From contig LJUR01000019.1 of assembly GCA_001304105.1 (NCBI GenBank), positions 1-45,348 on the forward strand: 45,348 bases of DNA, written 5' to 3'. Under the pieces are notes generated by a model. The model was not told where the DNA came from, ran no database searches, and saw only the letters and a program-made list of their open reading frames with translations. The stretch is from Deltaproteobacteria bacterium SM23_61 (GTDB lineage Bacteria; Desulfobacterota; SM23-61). Below are positions 35,680 through 42,029 of the stretch, one piece after another; the first letter of the stretch is position 1; each line of letters opens with the position of its first letter. The position numbers and the translations under genes are program-made.

Positions 35680-37413
35680 ATGGCCATCGGAGAATTGATT
35701 CGCGGCCTGAGAAAAAAGACTGCGCTCAAAAATTTGGGAAAAGTCGAGCCTTACTACCCGCCGACCCAGAATGTACCCATCGGGCTTCCCAAGGAAGTAA
35801 ATAGTCTTTGCCCGGAGTGCGGAAAAACCATCCGGGCCGTCATTCTGGAGCGGGAAGGGAAAGTCTTCATGGAAAAAACCTGCCCGGATCACGGCTTCAT
35901 CCGGGACCTGGTCTACTCAGACGCCGAGCTTTACAAGAAGTCCGAGCGCTGGACCTATGAAGACGGGGACCGGATTCAGAACCCCCAGGTCACCGGCGGA
36001 AAGTCCTGCCCGAGGGATTGCGGCCTGTGCGACCAGCACATCAGCCCGCCGATCCTGGCCAACATTGACCTGACCAACCGCTGCAACATGCGCTGCCCCG
36101 TCTGCTTCGCCAACGCCAACGTGCAGGGGTATGTGTACGAGCCCACCTACGAGCAGGTGGTGGAGATGCTCTCCCGGTTGCACAACATCAAGCCCTTTTC
36201 CCCGCCGGCCATCCAGTTCTCGGGGGGAGAGCCGACCATTTATCCCCGGTTCCTGGACATCCTGAAGGGGGCCCGTTCCATGGGGTTCAGCCACCTGCAG
36301 ATCGCCACCAACGGAATCCGCATCGCCAAGGACCTGGATTTTGCCAAGAAGGCAAAAGAGGCCGGGCTTTACACCATGTACCTGCAGTTTGACGGGACCT
36401 CCGACGATGTCTATAAGAAAACCCGAGGTCTCTCCGGCCTCTGGGAACTGAAACAGCGAGCGGTGGAGAATGCCCGGGCCGCGGAACTGCGCATCGTCCT
36501 GGTACCCACCATCATCAAGACCATCAATGACGACCAGGTGGGGAAGATCCTCGAGTTCGCCGTGGCCAATTCCGATGTGATCAGCGGCATCAGCTATCAG
36601 CCCGTGGCCTTCACCGGAAGAATTTCCACCGCGGAGAGGGAGCAGCAGCGCTACACCCTTGCGGACCTGGCCCTGGACATCGAGGCCCAGACGGGACTTC
36701 TCAAGGCGCGGGAAGACTGGTATCCCCTGTCGGTGACTTCCCCCTTCTCCAAGCTCCTCAGCTCCATCTGGAAATACGATGTGGCCAAGATCACCTGCCA
36801 CTCGGACTGCGGGCTGGGCTCTTACATTTTCGTGAACCGGAAAACGGGGAGCGTGACTCCCATTACCCAGGCCATCGACATCGAGGGATTCACCTGGGAG
36901 CTGAACAAGCTGGTCAAACAGAAGATCTCCAACATCCGCGCTCTTACCGCCCTCACTGCCCAGCACCTGCTGAAGAAGTTCTTCCGGGAGGAACGGGTCA
37001 AGGACGGGTTGACCGCGGAGATCTGCCTGGAGCTCTTCCAGGGGGTCGTGGACATGGAAGCCCAGCGGCGGGTGGAGCTGATCTACTACTGGGACATGCT
37101 CCTGGTGGGGGGCATGCACTTCCAGGATGGATACAACTACAATGTGGACCGGGTGAAGCGGTGCTGCATCCACTACGCCGCCCCGAACGGGCGGATCTAT
37201 CCCTTCTGCACCTACAATTCAGGGCCGGTCTTCCGGGAAAAGATCGAACGGGAGTTTTCCATTCCCCTGGATGAGTGGCGGAAGCGGAACCGCTCGGAAG
37301 CGGAACCGCTCCCTGGAAGAGGCGGATTATTTCCTCTGCCGAACGTAAGTAGCAAATCAGGAAAGGAAAAGGGAGGCTGGTACCGCCTCCCTTTTTTTAT
37401 GCCCCGACCATAA
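35680..37413 (+). CDS. Radical SAM enzyme of MJ0619/COG1964 (Tes/tetraether-lipid-synthase-like) type; C-terminus apparently frameshifted
   Basis: CPECGKTIRAVILEREGKVFMEKTCPDHGFIRDLVYSDAELYKKSERW; CPRDCGLCDQH; LTNRCNMRCPVCFANA; QFSGGEPTIYP; CCIHYAAPNGRIYPFCTYN. 16-bp tandem duplication at 37280-37311. Confidence 0.85.
   Translation: MAIGELIRGLRKKTALKNLGKVEPYYPPTQNVPIGLPKEVNSLCPECGKTIRAVILEREGKVFMEKTCPDHGFIRDLVYSDAELYKKSERWTYEDGDRIQNPQVTGGKSCPRDCGLCDQHISPPILANIDLTNRCNMRCPVCFANANVQGYVYEPTYEQVVEMLSRLHNIKPFSPPAIQFSGGEPTIYPRFLDILKGARSMGFSHLQIATNGIRIAKDLDFAKKAKEAGLYTMYLQFDGTSDDVYKKTRGLSGLWELKQRAVENARAAELRIVLVPTIIKTINDDQVGKILEFAVANSDVISGISYQPVAFTGRISTAEREQQRYTLADLALDIEAQTGLLKAREDWYPLSVTSPFSKLLSSIWKYDVAKITCHSDCGLGSYIFVNRKTGSVTPITQAIDIEGFTWELNKLVKQKISNIRALTALTAQHLLKKFFREERVKDGLTAEICLELFQGVVDMEAQRRVELIYYWDMLLVGGMHFQDGYNYNVDRVKRCCIHYAAPNGRIYPFCTYNSGPVFREKIEREFSIPLDEWRKRNRSEAEPLPGRGGLFPLPNVSSKSGKEKGGWYRLPFFMPRP
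37280..37311 (+). repeat. Exact 16-bp tandem duplication (GGAAGCGGAACCGCTC x2) inside the radical SAM gene
   Basis: Read directly: cGGAAGCGGAACCGCTCGGAAGCGGAACCGCTCcctgg. Confidence 0.97.
37371..37398 (+). terminator. Rho-independent terminator, inside the annotated 3' end of the frameshifted ORF
   Basis: GGGAGGC-TGGTACC-GCCTCCC followed by TTTTTTT. Confidence 0.9.
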
Positions 37414-37416
37414 GAG

Positions 37417-37811
37417 GGTGCAGGGTGCTGGGGGCAGAAGGCAGGGTGTAGCGTGTAGGGTGTCGGGGGTAGGGGAAAGGAAGCAAAGAGCAAAGAGCAT
37501 AGAGCAAATAGCAAATGGCAAATAGCAAATAGAATTAATCATTGACCATTGACCAATGATCAATGGCCAATGATCAATGACCAATGATTAATGGCCAATG
37601 ACCAATGACCAGTGACCAATGACCAGAGAGCAGCAAACAAATAGCAGGTGAAGGATTACCGAGTAAATAGAAACGAGCAACCAGAAACCAGCAACCAGGA
37701 CGAGGAACGAATAACGAATAACGTGTAACGTATAACGAGTAACGTTTTCTTCCCCGGGACTCAGGACTAAGGACTAAGGACTTAGGATTCAGGATTCAGG
37801 ACTCAGGACTG
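37417..37811. repeat. ~395-bp composite array of at least seven different 7-bp unit families
   Basis: AGGGTGC -> GAGCAAA -> TAGCAAA -> TTGACCA/ATGATCA/ATGACCA -> CAACCAG -> AACGAAT -> AGGACTA/AGGATTC, each in 7-bp steps. Confidence 0.9.
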
Positions 37812-38173
37812 CCCTTCGGCGGTTCGGGCGGCGGCTGTGCAGGAGGATTGGATGAAGGGGTCCTGTAGTAGCGGCAGAGGAGAAAAATCCCGATGATCAC
37901 CAGAATGGTGGGCCAGACCAGGTCGCTCCAGGCTTCCGCTTCCGGGAAGAAGGCGATGACGAAATAAATGAGAAAGAGAAGGACTCCGATCCCGCCGACA
38001 ATCCGGGCGGCCAGACTGCGGGGGTTGAGGAGAAAAAGGGCGACCCCGACGGCCACCAGGATGAGGGGCCAGCTGGTGTAAATCTGCAGAATGAACAGCC
38101 GGTCCAGGATAAACAGGCATCCCACCGTGAGCAAAACCAGCCCGGCGATCAAGTGCCCTTTCTTTCCCCGCAT
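37796..38173 (-). CDS. Small membrane protein, DUF5668/LiaI-like
   Basis: GLVLLTVGCLFILDRLFIL...SWPLILVAVGVALFL...LVWPTILVIIGIFLLCRYY; stop codon supplied by a 7-bp repeat unit. Confidence 0.72.
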   Translation of the reverse strand: MRGKKGHLIAGLVLLTVGCLFILDRLFILQIYTSWPLILVAVGVALFLLNPRSLAARIVGGIGVLLFLIYFVIAFFPEAEAWSDLVWPTILVIIGIFLLCRYYRTPSSNPPAQPPPEPPKGSPES

Positions 38174-38550
38174 CCCATCCAACCTTTGGCTGTTCTCGTC
38201 TGTTCGAATTTTAGTGGCAGTTTTGATAAAGGCTGATGTTCAAATTTTTCTTTCCATTCACCTGCCTGAATAATACCTCATTTGTGGGGTTTCTTACAAT
38301 GACGAAAGAACCCCGGGGCAGAGGCTGCTAGGGGCGCACGCCGATGGCTACTTTCCTGGATGGGAAAAGGCGTGTTGCGGAAAAGAATCTATTGAATCCG
38401 CTGGCAGCGTAAACCTGCCGAAAATCCAGAACGGCCTGAGGCTGTCCACTTAAGTTCCGTTCAGGAGAAATTAAACCCAGTCAAAAATGTCCCGGAAATC
38501 CCGTAAAAGGCGCGACGTCAGGACCGGCCTGTTCACGTACTCGTTAGACC

Positions 38551-39231
38551 TCATTTGGGCAGGTCATACTTAAAAACTTCATAGGACCAGACACCCATAC
38601 CCATAAGATAAACGTATTGATGTTCGACATCGCCATCTTCCTCATAAATTATGACTACACTGAATCGTAAACGATTGCTTTTGGCATCGGTGTTCGGGGC
38701 CATGAAAGCGAGCATACGCTTTCCTATGTTGCCTTTATTTAGATCGATCGGTGAGATATTCCCTGCTTTGTGGTAGACGATTACTTGTTTCGGTTGTACC
38801 GCTTGTTCTTCAGTCAGGGACTTCAGGGTAACTGTAGTTCCATCATCTCGAGTCTTACTTGCTGTGCCAATTATATGGCCTCCTATAGCTATAGAGAGGT
38901 TCGAAATAATAGCGCCGCCTAGATCTTTGGTGGCGATGTCTGAGGCTTGAAAAGGGGCCAATAAATCGAGGGCTTTTTTTGTAAATTGTTCAGTTTCCTC
39001 CGGTCCCAAACGTCTTTTGGGCTGGCTAACTACTCGAACCTTCTTTGGTTTTGGCGGTGGAGTGGGTTTAGGCTGAGCCCCGGGCACCCCTTTAGCGGGC
39101 GGTATCGCTTCTGCGGTTGAGGATATAAGTCTTTTATTTTCCGGAGCCGACGGAGATGGACCGGAAGCGCAACCGACTAATAACCACGCAAGAAGGGCCG
39201 TTAGGAGGCAACGAAACAATAGCTGGTTCAT
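38551..39231 (-). CDS. Predicted lipoprotein of unknown function
   Basis: MNQLLFRCLLTALLAWLLVGCASG (lipobox LVGC) followed by proline-rich linker and a soluble domain. Confidence 0.72.
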   Translation of the reverse strand: MNQLLFRCLLTALLAWLLVGCASGPSPSAPENKRLISSTAEAIPPAKGVPGAQPKPTPPPKPKKVRVVSQPKRRLGPEETEQFTKKALDLLAPFQASDIATKDLGGAIISNLSIAIGGHIIGTASKTRDDGTTVTLKSLTEEQAVQPKQVIVYHKAGNISPIDLNKGNIGKRMLAFMAPNTDAKSNRLRFSVVIIYEEDGDVEHQYVYLMGMGVWSYEVFKYDLPK

Positions 39232-39583
39232 AGTATATCTCTCCAAATGCAATTGGTCTACCGTATTAACCCAACAAAAATTTTTATGCCGCGGATTCGA
39301 CCTAAGAGCTCAGTTGAACAAACCCTTTCACGGGGGGCTTTTACTTCTCTGGAGGTACCATCGCCGTAGGGGTTGATTTGGGAACTATGATGGGGGATTT
39401 TTTCTTTGAAATCAAGTAATAAAGGGGGCGGAAGGAATCGGTGTGCCCCGGTGAGCCTCCCAAACGCCTGCCGGACCCCAGGAAATCGTTGAAACAGCCT
39501 CCTCACCACCGCCACCCCGAAAATCCCCCGAATTCCATTGAAACACCCCCCAAACAAGCCCAAGATCTTGGGCTAAAATTCCC

Positions 39584-39612
39584 TTGACACGCAATGGGCT
39601 CTTTTGTACATT
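39584..39612 (+). promoter_or_regulatory. Putative sigma70-type promoter
   Basis: TTGACA (39584-39589) - 17 nt - TACATT (39607-39612), ~100 bp upstream of the ORF at 39711. Confidence 0.5.
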
Positions 39613-39710
39613 CAATCCACCTCAAGACGCCAGCTGCACCTTTGTAGTTGGTTAGTTGGAAATGAGCGTTGGGGACAATACTTTTTCCAAACCATTGAGG
39701 TCGGTTTGGT

Positions 39711-40928
39711 ATGTTTATTAAGGGAAAGCCATCCCTCTGGTTATTGATGATAGGCTGGTTCTGCTTGGATATAGGCTTGTTTTCCGGACCGGTTTACGGG
39801 AAGGATCTGGATCCGCAGAAGCGGCTTGATCAATGTGCCGAGATCCAGAGATTGTCGGGCGAATTAGGGAGTGTAACGGCAACTCTTCCCCGAGGCCCAA
39901 AATTGAACTGGGACTGGGGAAGGAAAGCTTATCATCCCCCTCTTCAATCACACCTCAGCAGATTCAGCAAAGTCAATGGGATCAGTCTTAAAATCCTCAG
40001 CCTGATGGACGAGCTTCACACCGCAGGGCCTGAAGAACAGATCCCGGACTGTAACCTAACTGCCCACATTACATTTTGCCGGAAGGCGACGATTTCGTTC
40101 AGCGCCAAGGGGGTGATCGATCGGGAAAATGCCCGAATTGAATATAAGATGACCGGCAGGGCGCCAGCAATTCAGATAACCGATTTTACCGTGGGGGTGA
40201 CGCCTATAGAAATCTTCGGCCACGGTTTTGCGATCATTTCTGAAAATCCTTACGTTACATTTGCATCGAGCCATGTTGAAATGAGTGGCCATTATACTTA
40301 TTTCGGAGAAAGGTTTAAAGCTACGGAATTTGCGAGCTTCGCGGGCCCGTATATCTATATGGTCGTAAAAAATATGTCCCAAGAGAAACCATACTTTCCC
40401 ACCCTTTATACGCTAACCGTTCATCAACCGAACGTGGTCTTCTATTCTAAAAAAGGACACATCGAGGGGGGTGTTGTCCGGTGTCTCGACTACCGATGGC
40501 GGCCCATTCATCTGACACCGCAGGATCTCCAAGAGGCCTTCGAAAAAGGGCGCCTCACACTACGGAGGAAGACGGAAAAGGAGTCGTTGTCAGGGGAAGT
40601 TACCATTGACTTTGCGCCGCTCGACCTGGAGCTTCAGGCCCCGAACAAATCCGTTTCCGGAGGAATCGGCCTGTGGGGAGATAGGACAACGCATGGCGGC
40701 TTTCTTCTCGCCGCGGGAAAAGGGGTCTTTAGCGATGGGCACGCAGTTGCCAAGGAGGCGGATCCTGTATTGTGCCCGATCCATGGACTTTCAAAGGTTT
40801 CCCGGGACGAGTCCTCGGGTGTTTATATTGGTGACAAAACCGTGGCCTTTGCAGGGGGCAGGGCAGATTGCGGAGCAAAGATACTGAGCAAAAGCCCCTT
40901 GACGCTGGTGCAACCGGTTAAACAATAA
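39711..40928 (+). CDS. Secreted protein of unknown function
   Basis: Signal-peptide-like N-terminus LWLLMIGWFCLDIGLFSGPVYG; 405 codons with no plausible competing ORF; no family recognised. Confidence 0.7.
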   Translation: MFIKGKPSLWLLMIGWFCLDIGLFSGPVYGKDLDPQKRLDQCAEIQRLSGELGSVTATLPRGPKLNWDWGRKAYHPPLQSHLSRFSKVNGISLKILSLMDELHTAGPEEQIPDCNLTAHITFCRKATISFSAKGVIDRENARIEYKMTGRAPAIQITDFTVGVTPIEIFGHGFAIISENPYVTFASSHVEMSGHYTYFGERFKATEFASFAGPYIYMVVKNMSQEKPYFPTLYTLTVHQPNVVFYSKKGHIEGGVVRCLDYRWRPIHLTPQDLQEAFEKGRLTLRRKTEKESLSGEVTIDFAPLDLELQAPNKSVSGGIGLWGDRTTHGGFLLAAGKGVFSDGHAVAKEADPVLCPIHGLSKVSRDESSGVYIGDKTVAFAGGRADCGAKILSKSPLTLVQPVKQ

Positions 40929-40960
40929 AGGATCACTTCAACTGCAAGGAGGACCTATCT

Positions 40961-41533
40961 ATGATTAAAATTCATCGTGACAATCGGGTTATTTTCTGGT
41001 TATTAATCGGAGCCCTTGTAATGAACATTCTATGGAGTCTCAGGCTGGAGCTGCAGGCCCAAGATATAACCATCCCTGAAACGGGTCCAAACAAAATCAT
41101 TTATGAACTCAATACGGAGGGCAAAAAGCCTTTTAAACTCGTTATGAGCGGAAAAACAGGTACTTTTCAACTTACTTACGATAAAATTGTGTTTGTTTTA
41201 GGAAATATAAGTTCCATTAGCAAAGATTGGAACGACGGCATCTTAATGGGTACGGAGGGATTTAAACAACTAATATATATGGGCAAGGAAGAAGGCATGG
41301 CCCTTAGAGATATTAAAAATATCTATTTTATAGTCGGTGCTCCCGGTGATGACAGTAAAGCAATTTATCTTAAAATGAAGACCGACACAGGATCAACTGA
41401 AATTCGCAACGACAAATCTACACTAAGTGTTGGCCCGAAAAATATCTCAATCGAGGCTGAGGGCGATATCGATATTCGGTCCAAGAATGGAGTGCTTAAA
41501 CTAAACGGCAAGAAGATTCATATGAACAAATAA
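40961..41533 (+). CDS. Membrane-anchored/secreted protein of unknown function with VgrG/Gp5-tail-like C-terminal repeat
   Basis: N-terminal hydrophobic VIFWLLIGALVMNILWSL; C-terminal NISIEAEGDIDIRSKNGVLKLNGKKIHMNK; RBS aaggagg upstream. Confidence 0.7.
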   Translation: MIKIHRDNRVIFWLLIGALVMNILWSLRLELQAQDITIPETGPNKIIYELNTEGKKPFKLVMSGKTGTFQLTYDKIVFVLGNISSISKDWNDGILMGTEGFKQLIYMGKEEGMALRDIKNIYFIVGAPGDDSKAIYLKMKTDTGSTEIRNDKSTLSVGPKNISIEAEGDIDIRSKNGVLKLNGKKIHMNK

Positions 41534-41617
41534 TTTCATTCTGGTAAACCCCCGGCTTTGCCGGCGGTCCCGCCTACAGCGGGGTTGACATTTCCGGAAT
41601 GCTTGGGTTGTGGCCCG

Positions 41618-41830
41618 GGGGCAAGGAGCTGCCGGGCAAAAAGCATCGGCCGGGCGGGCCCTTTTCCTGAAGGCTTTGGCTGGCTTCCGCAGCCTGCGGC
41701 GGGCCGATCGGGCGACCGGCCGTCGCCCCTACCCGGAGAGAATCTCTTCATCGGAGGTTCAGAGGGTTGGCCCGCCTGGTCCAGGGAATGGAAGCCGCCT
41801 CATGGTTTTTGTCCGGAAGCTCCTTGCCCC
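41618..41830. repeat. Noncoding spacer bounded by a 13-bp inverted repeat and rich in palindromes
   Basis: GGGGCAAGGAGCT (41618-41630) and AGCTCCTTGCCCC (41818-41830). Confidence 0.55.
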
Positions 41831-41937
41831 TGGACCTGACCCCAGAGCGAAGGCCACCTTTAGGTGGCGCCCATTTTAATCCGCTTTGATTTGAGTTTCA
41901 TGACCCCATCTGGTATGGTAAATTAAGGAAAAAGCTT

Positions 41938-42023
41938 CCAGCGGTCAGCAGTCAGCGTTCAGCAAAAAAAACTGATCATTTATTTGTCGTAAGCTGATAG
42001 CTGACTGCTGAAAGCTGACTGCT
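41938..42023. repeat. Inverted pair of 7-bp-period arrays (AGCAGTC / AGCTGAC)
   Basis: agcggtc agcagtc agcgttc agcaaaa ... agctgat agctgac tgctgaa agctgac tgctg; ends just before the helicase ATG. Confidence 0.82.
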
Positions 42024-42029
42024 GTTTTT

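Noticed and set aside
37349-37413. Authentic C-terminus of the radical SAM protein after residue ...KRNRS
   Set aside because: This tail appears only because of the 16-bp duplication and reads through a strong terminator; the pre-duplication frame gives a sensible earlier stop.
37417-37811. CRISPR-like array
   Set aside because: Units are 7 bp, degenerate and contiguous with no unique spacers; no cas genes nearby.
38520-38555. Possible integron attC-like core (CGTTAGAC)
   Set aside because: Only a GTTRRRY-like heptamer is present; no matching R'' (RYYYAAC) arm with suitable pairing or integrase gene was found.
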